A stretch of DNA of 32,184 bases from CAIPFQ01 sp964641775 (GCA_964641775.1 CAZXLK010000007.1:1-32184), one strand, 5' to 3'; counted from the stretch's first letter, positions 1 through 8,261 are shown. Made by a program: numbers and translations. Notes: generated by a model from the sequence alone, not told the origin.

Positions 1-766
1 CAGGATCTGTGCTTGGTACGTGAGTACCTTCATTCTCATATTTCACTTTTAGACATTGTAAAATCCAGGCAGCTCTTGCACCAAAAGCCGAATGGAATAT
101 CAGTCTTTTCCCTACATAGTAAACTCGAGACATCTCGATGTCGCCAATATCTAGGTGATTTTTGTAACTTGCAGATACATTATCGAAGACTTGTCCAGCA
201 GTGAGATCATCATCATCTGCCATGAGCCATGGAGCTCCCCATGTTGCAAAAACGCTAGGAGCAGAGGAGTTTGGTCCTTTAGATGATGCGTGGTGTTTTC
301 CATGGACTCTTGTATATTCCATGTAGGCTACCCAATCATCATAGACCAGATTCATTCCAAGCCCAACTTGGAAGCCGGGTTTGAAATCAAAGTCCATGTT
401 TATGTAATCACCTTCAATGGTCGGTTCAATAACTCCGCCTGGTATGAAAAGGTCGTTTTCATTACCAAAGCCTATAGACATATTGTCCATTGTTGGCTGC
501 CAGTAAAGGAAGCTGGCTGTTACAATGATATCAAGATCGCACTCCATCCCAATGAAGATTTCTGCTGGCGCATTGTATGCGCAAACAATGGGCGGCTGAG
601 GAGCTTGCAGCGGACCGCATTTTGGGGGCGGTACGGGTTTGCAAACTGGTGGGGGTTGACAAGGATTGCAAGGTTTGCACTCCTGTTCTTTCATTTGGCC
701 AAAAATGGAGCTGGCCGCTAGAAGCGAAACTACCATCATTGGCATTGTTTTTAGATTCAAGTTCAT
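1..766 (-). CDS. MOMP-like outer-membrane porin, C-terminus cut by window edge
   Basis: An open minus-strand frame runs from an ATG at 766-764 off the left edge (255 codons seen, no stop). A GGAG ribosome site lies about 8 bases upstream; an in-frame ATG at 781 is possible but sits inside that site. The protein starts with a signal peptide ending SIFGQ, then a Cys/Pro-rich stretch (motifs CKPCNPCQPP, VCKPVPPPKCG, PQPPIVCAYNAPAEI). After that come beta-barrel-like segments: FLYWQP, MDFDFKPGFQVGLGMNL, YTRVHG, YYVGKR and FGARAAWILQ. It matches the neighbouring gene nearly segment for segment, so the two are paralogs. By family knowledge, such proteins in non-Chlamydia Chlamydiota belong to the MOMP-like / Lpg1974-type porins of the outer membrane. 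The Cys-rich start probably allows disulfide cross-linking. Family assignment is by recall of motifs, not by search. Confidence 0.8.
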   Translation of the reverse strand, partial: MNLNLKTMPMMVVSLLAASSIFGQMKEQECKPCNPCQPPPVCKPVPPPKCGPLQAPQPPIVCAYNAPAEIFIGMECDLDIIVTASFLYWQPTMDNMSIGFGNENDLFIPGGVIEPTIEGDYINMDFDFKPGFQVGLGMNLVYDDWVAYMEYTRVHGKHHASSKGPNSSAPSVFATWGAPWLMADDDDLTAGQVFDNVSASYKNHLDIGDIEMSRVYYVGKRLIFHSAFGARAAWILQCLKVKYENEGTHVPSTDP

Positions 767-997
767 TTTTTTGCTCTCCATTTTGGAAGAAGGTTATTTA
801 GCTTTCGCTAACTTTTTTCTTTTCCCGATGCCACTCTTCACTTTTCGTTTTTCAACGCAGCTTGATGGCATTTTAGGTTATTACTTTATTTTTTAAGGCA
901 AACGAAAAATTTTATCAAGAAAAATTCGAAAAAAATCTTTTTAGCACATCCTTTCTGCACCTACTTTCTCGAGGAAAAATTCATTTTTCCACATTTT

Positions 998-2299
998 TTA
1001 AAAATCGATCCTTGCCATCAGTGTTAAACCTTGCACATACAAGTTGCCTTCGGGTAATTCATAGCTTCCAACAAATGTTGGAGAGGTAAAATGATGAAAC
1101 ATGTTTTGATCAAAGAATACCTGAAAACCGTAAGTTGCTATTACATCAAGATGCCAATCATTTGTACCAACATAAGCTCCCCATCCGATTCCCATTTCAA
1201 AATCCAAATGGCTTCTCAATACCCTTAAAATATCTTTTGTGATCACAAATACCGGAATTCCGGCTGCTGTATGGAATTCCGTAGTAAAAGGCGTCAGCAC
1301 GCTTTTGTCTTGGATTTTATATTTGGTATAAAGGATATCGCCATATACACTTCCAATAAATCGAAAGTCCCAGCAAATATTCCAGTCCATTGTCAATCCG
1401 GCTCTCGGGCCAATTGCCCACGAATGAGATCTTTGATATACCTCTAACGTACTAGGTAAAGAAAAAATATCGCCGCTTGGATCGAATCTAAAAGTAGTTG
1501 CGTTGTTGACATATTTTGCATGCATGCTTTGCAAAATCCACGCTGCTCTTGCTCCAAAAGCTGATCGGAAGACGAGCTTTTTTCCTACATAGTATTTGCG
1601 GCCCAGATCAATATCTAAAAAATCAAGGTGGTTTCGATAATGGCCTTTGGCTGTGTTAAAAACTTGGCCGCCTATTCCGGTAACACCACCTAAGGAATCA
1701 ATGGCACCGTTCATGAGAAAAGGATGGCCCCATGTTGCAAAGATGCTGGGAGAACTCAAGGGTCCATTTGAACGGGCGAAATGAGATCCATGGACTCTGG
1801 TGTACTCAAGAAATCCATCCCAATCATCCCATGCAAGATTCATCCCCAATCCAATTTGGAAGCCGGGTTTGAAATCGAAATCCATCTCAATGAAAGATCC
1901 TTGAATCGAGTTGGCTTCAGGTCCTACCCCTAACAAAGTTAAGTTGTCTGTAAGGCCGATTGCCATATGATCTTGTAATGGCTGCCAGTAAATGAAGCTA
2001 GCTATTCCGAAAAAGTCGCAGTCTTCGTCCATGCCGATGTAGATTTCAGCAGGCGCATTGTAGGCGCAAACAATGGGAGGTTGAGGCTCTTGAAGAGTTC
2101 CGCATCTGGGTTGAGGTACCGGTTTACAGACAGCTGGAGGTTGGCAAGGATTGCAAGGAGCGCATTCATGGGCTTCACTTTTTTGTGGCTGGGCAATAGC
2201 TTCTTTTTTTTCGGTCTGTTCGGTGTCTTGGGTAGTTTCGGTTTCCATTTGCCCGAAAATGGAGGTGGTTGCAAAAAGACATAAAGCTAAATATTTCAT
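998..2299 (-). CDS. MOMP-like outer-membrane porin (paralog of the gene at 1-766)
   Basis: A 433-residue outer-membrane protein. I chose the ATG at 2299 because it gives a clean signal peptide (MKYLALCLFATTSIFGQ) and follows a GGTGA site. An upstream in-frame ATG at 2350 would add 17 residues that overlap a separate small ORF. The mature N-terminus has an acidic Thr/Glu stretch, then a Cys/Pro-rich block (CAPCNPCQPP, VCKPVPQPRCG, PQPPIVCAYNAPAEIYIG), then barrel strands, and it ends in a terminal Phe (LTLMARIDF), typical of outer-membrane barrels. It shares long near-identical segments with the 1-766 gene. Likely role: general porin and disulfide-linked structural protein of the cell envelope (family inference). 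The 231-base gap to the downstream paralog suggests that gene has its own promoter. Confidence 0.85.
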   Translation of the reverse strand: MKYLALCLFATTSIFGQMETETTQDTEQTEKKEAIAQPQKSEAHECAPCNPCQPPAVCKPVPQPRCGTLQEPQPPIVCAYNAPAEIYIGMDEDCDFFGIASFIYWQPLQDHMAIGLTDNLTLLGVGPEANSIQGSFIEMDFDFKPGFQIGLGMNLAWDDWDGFLEYTRVHGSHFARSNGPLSSPSIFATWGHPFLMNGAIDSLGGVTGIGGQVFNTAKGHYRNHLDFLDIDLGRKYYVGKKLVFRSAFGARAAWILQSMHAKYVNNATTFRFDPSGDIFSLPSTLEVYQRSHSWAIGPRAGLTMDWNICWDFRFIGSVYGDILYTKYKIQDKSVLTPFTTEFHTAAGIPVFVITKDILRVLRSHLDFEMGIGWGAYVGTNDWHLDVIATYGFQVFFDQNMFHHFTSPTFVGSYELPEGNLYVQGLTLMARIDF

Positions 2300-2303
2300 C
2301 GTG

Positions 2304-2465
2304 TCACCAGTCAATGTACATCCCTGTAGGTAGCTGAATAGGGGCATCAAAAAAGGAAAAGGTCAAACCAATCTGCATTTCATCGGTTTCTTCATCCGCT
2401 AATTCATGCATGCCAAAATAAATGGCAGGCTGAGATAGGTAGTATTCAGGGTGTTCCTTGATCAT
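2304..2465 (-). CDS. Candidate 53-residue small protein upstream of the porin gene
   Basis: On the minus strand, GGGGAGG is followed four bases later by an ATG at 2465 and 53 sense codons, ending TGG TGA at 2304. The stop lies only four bases before the porin ATG (2299), so translation could be coupled. The peptide begins MIKEHPEYYLSQPAIYFG and ends QLPTGMYIDW. It is acidic in the middle, has no signal peptide or membrane segment, and I recognise no family. The ribosome site is the strongest in this neighbourhood, and it lies too far upstream to serve the porin start directly. It could be a real small protein, a regulatory leader peptide, or the remnant of a degraded gene. Confidence 0.5.
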   Translation of the reverse strand: MIKEHPEYYLSQPAIYFGMHELADEETDEMQIGLTFSFFDAPIQLPTGMYIDW

Positions 2466-2544
2466 ATATCCTCCCCTTCAATCCCCTAATGAATAATTAT
2501 TTGCTTTTATGCAACCATTATTAAGAAAAAAAGAGGTTTTATTT

Positions 2545-4008
2545 ATGGGGCGCATCTTATGTCTTTTGTTCTTAGTTCTTTTTAGCTCTTGTGGAAAAAA
2601 CGAATTTGGAGGCGGTCAAATTGCTAGGTTTAGTTTGACAGCCGATCCGACAACTCTCGATCCGCAAAAAGCAAGGGATCTGAATAGCATTACTTTAATC
2701 CATATGCTATTCGAAGGTTTGACAAGGACATCGAGTACCGGGGAGGCCGAGCTTGCCCTTGCTGAGAAGGTGGATGTGGATGAAGTTGGGATAAGGTATG
2801 TGTTTCATTTGCGAAAATCGAAATGGTCTAATGGAGATTTCGTCACAGCCTATGATTTTGAAAAGAGCTGGAAAACCATTTTGGATCCTAACTTTGCATC
2901 GGATATTGCCTACCAGCTTTATGGAATTAAGAATGCAAGAAAGGTCAAGCTTGGCGAGAAAGAGGAAATTGGAGTGAAGGCATTAGATGGGGAAACTTTA
3001 GTTGTGGAGTTGGAGCATCCAATCCCCTATTTTTTAGAACTCGTCACAATGCCCGCCTTTTTTCCGGCAAAAGAGTCTTTATATAATGGTCCCTTTGTGT
3101 TAAAGGACTGGAAACATTCGGATGTTGTAAAGCTGAAAAAGAATCCAAATTATTGGGAGGCGGATCATGTAAAGCTCGCGGGAGTCTATTTTTATATTGC
3201 TACGCCCGATACGGCTTTACAGATGTTTGAAGAAGGAAAGATCGATTGGGCAGGCTCTCCTCTTTCCACCATTCCCGCAGATGCGATTCCAAGTGTAAAG
3301 CGGCTTTACATTAGCCCTTTTTTGGGAACTGCCTTTTATCGGATCAACACCGATCGAATCAAAGATCTTAAAGTACGAAGGGCTCTTTCATTGAGCTTGG
3401 ATCGAGAGCAGATTGTCAAGCATGTTCTTCCGGGAGGTGCAAAATCAGCTTGGGGTCTTGTTCCTCCGGAAATGGGGCTTGCAAAGAATCTAAATGTAAA
3501 GCTAGAAAATGTGCAAATCAATGAGCCTATCACAATCAGTTATTGTAACTCCGAAAGAAATGCATTAATTGCCCAGGCAGTGCAAAATCAATGGAAAAAG
3601 AATTTGGGACTGACTGTCCAATTGGAAGCTGTGGAGCCGAAAGTTTTTTTTCAAAGGGTGTCGAAAAGAGAATATCAAATTGCCATGGGCTCATGGACTG
3701 CCGATTTCAATGACCCGATCAATTTCTTAGAGGTTTTTAAATATAAGGATGCAAGCACAAATAACACCGAGTGGGAAAATAAGAGCTACATTGATCTTTT
3801 AAACCGATCTTCTGTATGTAGAAGTGATCAAGAGAGAAAAGAGCTTTTAGGCAAGGCCGAAGAGATTTTGATGGAAGAGATGCCGATCATCCCTATCTTT
3901 CATTTTGCATTGAACTATGTAAAAAATCCCAATCTATTAGGTGTGAATTTGCCTCCTATTGGAGTTCTTGATTTAAGAAATGCCTATTTTGATGAGGTGA
4001 AAGAATGA
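2545..4008 (+). CDS. oppA: Oligopeptide ABC transporter substrate-binding lipoprotein (OppA family)
   Basis: A 487-residue extracytoplasmic solute-binding protein of the SBP_bac_5 (OppA/DppA) family. The start at 2545 follows AGAGG at a good distance and gives a short lipoprotein signal with the lipid-accepting Cys at residue 16 (LVLFSSC|GKN). An ATG at 2509 would only add a charged extension. Family features visible: LTADPTTLDPQKA near the mature N-terminus, the domain around FEGLT, WSNGDFVTAYDFEKSWK, the NPNYW motif, and VRRALSLSLDREQI. Expected role: capturing peptides in the periplasm for an Opp permease, which is not in the window. The downstream gene overlaps it by four bases (ATGA), so they are co-transcribed. 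The gene is unusually rich in the TGTAAAGC word (six copies in 377 bases). Substrate specificity cannot be told. Confidence 0.9.
   Translation: MGRILCLLFLVLFSSCGKNEFGGGQIARFSLTADPTTLDPQKARDLNSITLIHMLFEGLTRTSSTGEAELALAEKVDVDEVGIRYVFHLRKSKWSNGDFVTAYDFEKSWKTILDPNFASDIAYQLYGIKNARKVKLGEKEEIGVKALDGETLVVELEHPIPYFLELVTMPAFFPAKESLYNGPFVLKDWKHSDVVKLKKNPNYWEADHVKLAGVYFYIATPDTALQMFEEGKIDWAGSPLSTIPADAIPSVKRLYISPFLGTAFYRINTDRIKDLKVRRALSLSLDREQIVKHVLPGGAKSAWGLVPPEMGLAKNLNVKLENVQINEPITISYCNSERNALIAQAVQNQWKKNLGLTVQLEAVEPKVFFQRVSKREYQIAMGSWTADFNDPINFLEVFKYKDASTNNTEWENKSYIDLLNRSSVCRSDQERKELLGKAEEILMEEMPIIPIFHFALNYVKNPNLLGVNLPPIGVLDLRNAYFDEVKE
3294..3310. repeat. Inverted pair of the TGTAAAGC word inside oppA
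   Basis: TGTAAAGC, one base, then GCTTTACA: a perfect 8-1-8 inverted repeat inside the coding sequence, encoding part of SVKRLYIS. It is one of several inverted pairs of this over-represented word. Confidence 0.85.
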
Positions 4009-4406
4009 AAAAGATTTTGTGGGCTCTATTACCCATTTTGTCCTTTGCAGGGACAAATTCCGGGTCTGTCCTTTTAATGAACGATTCCTCCTTCATCTTA
4101 ACTGCGACCGTGCAAGCATCAGATGGAACATTTTTAGGGCAATTTACCATTCAACCGGGCCAGCAAAAAAACTTCACTACCAATTTAAATCCGACAGGTT
4201 ATGTCCATCCCGGAACACCTGCAGTCTCCCTCACCCCTTATACAGTCATTTGGCAATGTCCCTCAGAGAGCCATTATTCCATGTGCCAAAGAGTCTCTCC
4301 CGGAAGCCTATGTAAAGCCAACGATTGCCCCGGAAGCCACTTCTGTTCTCCAAAACCCGAATCCAAAAAACAAGCCCCAGCCTCCACATTGAAGAAGGCG
4401 AAGTAA
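4005..4406 (+). CDS. Small secreted Cys-containing protein of unknown function
   Basis: 133 residues, overlapping the end of oppA by four bases (ATGA), so translationally coupled to it. It starts with a clear signal peptide (MKKILWALLPILSFAG). The mature part has a beta-rich stretch (SVLLMNDSSFILTATVQASD, then FTIQPGQQ). The second half contains five cysteines (IWQCPS, SMCQRV, SLCKANDCPG, SHFCSP) and the tail is Lys-rich. Export plus several Cys suggests a periplasmic or surface protein stabilised by disulfides. I do not recognise the family; coupling to a peptide-binding lipoprotein suggests an envelope role but no specific function. Confidence 0.75.
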   Translation: MKKILWALLPILSFAGTNSGSVLLMNDSSFILTATVQASDGTFLGQFTIQPGQQKNFTTNLNPTGYVHPGTPAVSLTPYTVIWQCPSESHYSMCQRVSPGSLCKANDCPGSHFCSPKPESKKQAPASTLKKAK

Positions 4407-4420
4407 GTTAGGGGTCTAAT

Positions 4421-4459
4421 ACCGTGACCGATCCCGATACCGTGACCGTGACCGATACC
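4421..4459. repeat. Degenerate hexamer tandem repeat (ACCGTG/ACCGAT)
   Basis: Six hexamers in a row: ACCGTG, ACCGAT, CCCGAT, ACCGTG, ACCGTG, ACCGAT, then ACC. It sits just after the stop codon of a plus-strand gene and runs into the hairpin at 4459. A related hexamer (CCCGTG read on the minus strand) forms the array at 31825. Confidence 0.85.
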
Positions 4460-4487
4460 ACCCCAAAGACGATGCGTCTTTGGGGTG
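4459..4487. terminator. Strong hairpin between convergent genes
   Basis: Perfect 12-bp stem (CACCCCAAAGAC / GTCTTTGGGGTG) around a five-base loop, located between the 3' ends of the secreted-protein gene and the cyclo-ligase gene. There is no T-tract, so it may act as a bidirectional barrier or RNA-stabilising hairpin rather than a classic intrinsic terminator. A smaller CGC/GCG hairpin follows it. Confidence 0.6.
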
Positions 4488-4511
4488 AAAGCGCAAGCGT
4501 TCACGGATCGA

Positions 4512-5054
4512 TTAAACTAAAATCAGTTCTTTTACCGGAAGATCCCAAGGATCTCTGGGGAGAGGCTCTAAGGTGAGCTGTTCTGTAAAGCCAACTCCTG
4601 CTGTTGGAATATCCTTTGTAATCTGTAAAAAACGATCGTAATGTCCTTTTCCGTATCCGAGGCGGTATCCATCTTTATCAAAAGCAAGGGCGGGGACAAG
4701 GATGAGATCGATGTCAGCCAAAATTGCTTTGCGCGATTTTTTCGGATCGGGCTCCAGAATGCCTAAATCGGAAATCAAAAGATCATTAACGCTCTCTACA
4801 TGATAAGGAACAAGCATCCCATCTTCTAGCCGATTGGCCATCACCCTTTTTTGAGAAGCTAGTAAGGAATTGAGAGGGAAAAGATCAATTTCTGATCCAA
4901 TGGAATAAAATGTAAGAATGCGCCCCTTTGTGGCGAGCATTTCCATGAGCTTTGCGGCAGCTTTTTCTTTCCTTTCTTTGGAGATTAGCCCTCGCAAAAT
5001 AAGAAAGTGCTTTCTCTTCTCATTCTTGAGGATCTGCTGGCTTTCCTTTTTCAT
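4512..5054 (-). CDS. ygfA: 5-formyltetrahydrofolate cyclo-ligase
   Basis: 180 residues, the usual size for this family. It catalyses ATP-dependent conversion of 5-formyl-THF to 5,10-methenyl-THF in the cytosol (folate one-carbon pool). The diagnostic motif LGYGKGHYDRF lies at residues 132-142, preceded by LILVPALAFDKDGYR; the N-terminal Lys/Arg-rich region and IGSEIDLFPL also fit. It is the last gene of a minus-strand operon and overlaps the MORN lipoprotein gene by 35 bases; no good ribosome site is seen, so it probably depends on coupling. From memory, C. trachomatis has the same neighbour order (CT648 next to ygfA, CT649). Confidence 0.9.
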   Translation of the reverse strand: MKKESQQILKNEKRKHFLILRGLISKERKEKAAAKLMEMLATKGRILTFYSIGSEIDLFPLNSLLASQKRVMANRLEDGMLVPYHVESVNDLLISDLGILEPDPKKSRKAILADIDLILVPALAFDKDGYRLGYGKGHYDRFLQITKDIPTAGVGFTEQLTLEPLPRDPWDLPVKELILV

Positions 5055-6291
5055 AATGAATTTTTTTTAAAAAGATCCCGTCTTCATCATACATGTAGGC
5101 AATCCCAGTGCCATTTGTAACGGTAGAGATAGGACGGTCTTGATTTTTCTTATAGTAGGCCCCTTTCATGAGAGTCCCCTCTTCATATTCTTCTACGAGC
5201 ATGAGCGATCCATTATTATACCATGCGCAGCTAGGGCCCAATTTTTGATTGCGGGCATATTCTCTTTGGCTTTGGAGCTGACCATTGGGATACCAGGTTT
5301 TTACAATCCCATGAATCGTCCCCTGATCCCAATGGATTGATAATTTTTGCAGCGGCTTTTCTTTTCTATTTTCTGTGCGAAAATAGGCGACTTCTTCCCC
5401 ATGTTTTTTCCCATTTTTCAAAGAATACTGAGCGATCAGTTCTCCGAATTTGTTGACTTTTTTCACAAATCCTTCAGGAGTTCCTTGCCTGACTTCCAGA
5501 AGAAAGGAGATGGAATCCCCATCGTATCTGGCTTGGATACCCCGACCATCGACTACTTCAGCTATCTGCTCAGAATGGTTGTTGTAATAGAGCCCATTTA
5601 CAAGAAGTCCTTCTCGGTACTCTTCTTGCCATGCAAGTTTTTGATTTGAGAAATAGCCCATCGATCTTCCTTCCTGGCGCCCTTTTTCAAACTGAACCTT
5701 TGCTTTTATATCTCCGTTTGGGAAAAAATCGGTCCGCTCTCCTTCTTCCATATTTTTTATGTAGGGAATGAGGCATCGTTGCGTCCCATCCGGATAAAAA
5801 TAAATGCTTGTCCCTTGCAAATCCCCCTTTTCATAAGGAATTTGGGCAACAATATGCCCATCTTCATCCCAAACTTGGCTCATCCCATCAAAAAGCCAAT
5901 CTCTTTGTGCTCCTTGGATAATGTCGGCGGTTCCTCCAATCACAAAGGAATCAATTTTGATTTGCCCGCTGGGAAACCACTCCCTATAAGAACCATTTGC
6001 CCGCATCTCTTTGGTCTCCAGATATTGGGCAATCGTTCCATTGGGATGATACGCAGTAATGATGGAGCAATTTTTCCCCTGATTTTTAAAAATGCGGAGG
6101 ACCTTTTTGTAAGGTTGGGATTCCAAAAAGTCCATGTTTTGATAGACCACAAGCCGATCCGGAGAACTAATGGTCTCTGTAAAGCCATTTCGATCCTGGA
6201 TTTGGATTGCTGTTAAGACATTGCCACCATCTGTTTGATAATGGGAACAGCCCGCGGCAAGTATTACTAAAACAGCCAAATATTTATTCAT
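5020..6291 (-). CDS. MORN-repeat lipoprotein
   Basis: About 423 residues. I chose the ATG at 6291 because it gives a textbook lipoprotein signal: MNKYLAVLVILAAGC with lipobox LAAGC (Cys15). A start at 6339 would bury that signal. The start overlaps the stop of the preceding gene (ATGAATAA). The body is a series of roughly 25-residue MORN_2-type repeats with the pattern Y.PNG...; examples are YHPNGTIAQY, WFPSGQIK, YFYPDGTQ, FFPNGDIKAKV and WYPNGQLQSQREYA. Such repeats form an extended beta-sheet surface for protein or lipid contact. Likely membrane-anchored in the periplasm. It lies in one operon with PilM/GspL- and PilO/GspM-like genes, so it may belong to that secretion or pilus-like apparatus (inference). 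C. trachomatis CT648 seems to be the positional counterpart (from memory). Confidence 0.8.
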   Translation of the reverse strand: MNKYLAVLVILAAGCSHYQTDGGNVLTAIQIQDRNGFTETISSPDRLVVYQNMDFLESQPYKKVLRIFKNQGKNCSIITAYHPNGTIAQYLETKEMRANGSYREWFPSGQIKIDSFVIGGTADIIQGAQRDWLFDGMSQVWDEDGHIVAQIPYEKGDLQGTSIYFYPDGTQRCLIPYIKNMEEGERTDFFPNGDIKAKVQFEKGRQEGRSMGYFSNQKLAWQEEYREGLLVNGLYYNNHSEQIAEVVDGRGIQARYDGDSISFLLEVRQGTPEGFVKKVNKFGELIAQYSLKNGKKHGEEVAYFRTENRKEKPLQKLSIHWDQGTIHGIVKTWYPNGQLQSQREYARNQKLGPSCAWYNNGSLMLVEEYEEGTLMKGAYYKKNQDRPISTVTNGTGIAYMYDEDGIFLKKIHYEKGKPADPQE

Positions 6292-6910
6292 AGCTCCATT
6301 CCCTTTTGATAAGCTGAAGTTCGAGTTCAAAAAGTTCACCCTTTTTTTTCAATTTCATATTGCGGACCACAAGCTGGGGCATATTCGGTATGGGTTCAAA
6401 TGATCCTATCGTGACATCTTCAATACGAGAAAGAATTTTTTGTAGATCTATTGCATTCACTTGGACAGGATGGCGCATGTTTTCATCTGTTTCTTTGATT
6501 CTTTTCGATGTCCGGATATTTTCCTCGAGAAAAGAGATCCGGTTGGTTTTTTCCAAAAAATGCAGTCTTTGTTTGATTTCATCTTTTTTTGCTAGAGCAG
6601 GATGATCCAATCGCGAGAGTTGAAAATCTCTTTCCATATCTAAAAGAGGGATCGATTCAATCTTTTCTTCGAGAAAATATGGATCAGCTGTGCCATAACG
6701 GCTTAAAAATCTTTCTTTTCTTAGCTTTTTTCCAAGGGCACTTTTTGCCTTTCTTGCAGTTTCGAAATATTCATTTTCTAACTCTTTTTGCGCTGAGTTG
6801 CTGATGAGAAGAAATGAACCTGCAAAAATGATAGGCAAATAAAGAGCAAGATAAAAACAAGTCAAACCCCTCTTCGAAAAAAATAGTTTGCCAAGAGACT
6901 CAAGGTACAT
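6284..6910 (-). CDS. Inner-membrane PilO/GspM-like protein
   Basis: 208 residues: a short cytoplasmic N-terminus, one membrane helix at about residues 15-38 (YLALYLPIIFAGSFLLIS), then a charged, probably coiled-coil stretch (about 40-125) and a small C-terminal domain. That layout is the bitopic architecture of PilN/PilO or GspM. There is no sequence motif I can name, so the call rests on architecture and on its place directly after a PilM/GspL-like gene. Its start overlaps the upstream stop by 11 bases and its end overlaps the MORN lipoprotein start. Likely a periplasmic scaffold partner of the upstream protein. From memory, C. trachomatis CT647 has the same position. Confidence 0.55.
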   Translation of the reverse strand: MYLESLGKLFFSKRGLTCFYLALYLPIIFAGSFLLISNSAQKELENEYFETARKAKSALGKKLRKERFLSRYGTADPYFLEEKIESIPLLDMERDFQLSRLDHPALAKKDEIKQRLHFLEKTNRISFLEENIRTSKRIKETDENMRHPVQVNAIDLQKILSRIEDVTIGSFEPIPNMPQLVVRNMKLKKKGELFELELQLIKREWSYE

Positions 6911-8261
6911 AAGGACTCTTTATCTTTTTTAAGTAAAACCTAGTTAAATAGCTTCCCTCTTTATCTTCCCAGGAAATTTCTTTTGTGTTGTCTATCATCT
7001 CATTATCTTCAAGTAGTGCAACATGGAATTTCCTTGCCTGCAAAGGGCTGTTCATTTGGAATTGCAACTCCACTTTTGCAACGTATGGATCTTGCGACTC
7101 TAATGTATATTGTATATCCAGAAGCTGCAACGGATCATCTGCTAAAATAGTGAACTGATGGAGCCAGGAAAGAAAAGAACTTGCATTTGGGACGTCGAGA
7201 ATGTAGGGGTATTCTTTGCTATTCTTTGCAACTTCTTTTTTCCATTCCAAAAGAGTTAAATTTGATCCCCACATTTGCATGATTGGGCTGATCTCTTCCA
7301 TCATTTTCTCTTGGTTCTTGCGGATGCTCCGATTTCCAATAAAAAATAGGGTGGTACTTAAGAAAATGGAGAGAAAAAGGAGAAAGGCTGCATAGGATCC
7401 TGCTTTGGTATAATTTTTTCTAGGGAAAAATTCATTCCTAAGAAGCTGTAAAGGGGCCTTTTCATGTTGAATGCAAAGACCAATGGGAATTGCAAAAGAG
7501 AGCTCTTCAGGGCCTGCCCCCAGTGAAATTTCTTCCGTAATCGCATCTTGCACATCTTGGCAAAGGGAGGTTTTTAAATGGGGCAATGCATTTCCGGTAA
7601 AAATGATTGGTTTTTTTGGGGTAAGGCGTTGAAAAGAGAAAATCACCTTCGATAGCTCTTGTCTCAGAGAGGAAAACTCATCCCCATCTTTGGAAGAGTG
7701 GGCTCCAAGTGCAATGGCATGGGATTTTTTTAGTTCTCCTTTTTCTAACGAAATGCAAGTACAAACATCAGATCCGAGATCGACTACAAAAACATCTTGT
7801 AAAGCCGGTTTTTTCCAAAGAACAAAGTGTTTCAGAGCAAGGGCATTTGCGCTCATGCAGTCCGGATTGATTTGGAGCTTTTTGAGATCTTCAAGCTGTT
7901 TTTGGATTGTTGTTTTTGGGGCTGCGATGAGGTTCACTTCGACTTTGCCAACCAATTTTTTGATGGAATAAGGGATGGAGATGGTTTCATTCGGATCTAA
8001 ATGAGTCGTTCCTTCGGACTGAAACTGCAAGGCTTTTTTCAAATGGCGACTCTTGGCGATATTGAGCTCAAGGGAGCGTAATATAAAATCTTTAGATGAT
8101 AATCCGGTTACGATTCGCCCCCGAAATTTGGGAATGTAAATCCGCTTTACATTGCCGGGGTTGGCAAGGAGGGCTGATTTTAAAGAAATGACTTTCCCTT
8201 TTTGCCAAACTGCTGCTTTGAGGTAGGGCTGATCGATCTGAAGGCCTAAAATTTTCATCAT
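6900..8261 (-). CDS. PilM/GspL-like actin-fold protein with membrane anchor
   Basis: 453 residues in three parts. Residues 1 to about 275 look like a PilM/GspL actin-type domain: MMKILGLQID at the N-terminus, a phosphate-loop-like VFVVDLGSDVCTC near 157-169, and IIFTGNALPHL near 219-229. Residues about 287-308 form a membrane helix (YAAFLLFLSIFLSTTLFFIG). The remainder would be a periplasmic ferredoxin-like domain. A cytosolic actin fold, one helix and a periplasmic domain is the layout of GspL, or a PilM-PilN fusion, which couples the secretion ATPase to the inner-membrane platform. It heads the minus-strand operon and diverges from yggT. From memory this is the position of C. trachomatis CT646. 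The actin-like call is by pattern, not by search. Confidence 0.6.
   Translation of the reverse strand: MMKILGLQIDQPYLKAAVWQKGKVISLKSALLANPGNVKRIYIPKFRGRIVTGLSSKDFILRSLELNIAKSRHLKKALQFQSEGTTHLDPNETISIPYSIKKLVGKVEVNLIAAPKTTIQKQLEDLKKLQINPDCMSANALALKHFVLWKKPALQDVFVVDLGSDVCTCISLEKGELKKSHAIALGAHSSKDGDEFSSLRQELSKVIFSFQRLTPKKPIIFTGNALPHLKTSLCQDVQDAITEEISLGAGPEELSFAIPIGLCIQHEKAPLQLLRNEFFPRKNYTKAGSYAAFLLFLSIFLSTTLFFIGNRSIRKNQEKMMEEISPIMQMWGSNLTLLEWKKEVAKNSKEYPYILDVPNASSFLSWLHQFTILADDPLQLLDIQYTLESQDPYVAKVELQFQMNSPLQARKFHVALLEDNEMIDNTKEISWEDKEGSYLTRFYLKKIKSPYVP
8133..8153. repeat. Inverted TGTAAA(GC) pair inside the PilM/GspL-like gene
   Basis: AATGTAAA, five bases, then TTTACATT: the same hairpin as the two copies at 15560-15605, read from the other strand, but here inside a coding sequence (NVKRIYIP). 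Confidence 0.85.

Noticed and set aside
973..990. Short inverted repeat (GGAAAAA / TTTTTCC) downstream of the porin gene
   Set aside because: Weak AT stem with no T-run following it on the minus strand; not convincing as a terminator.
2300..2350. Upstream start for the second porin (17 extra residues)
   Set aside because: Hides the signal peptide and overlaps the small ORF; the ATG at 2299 is better supported.
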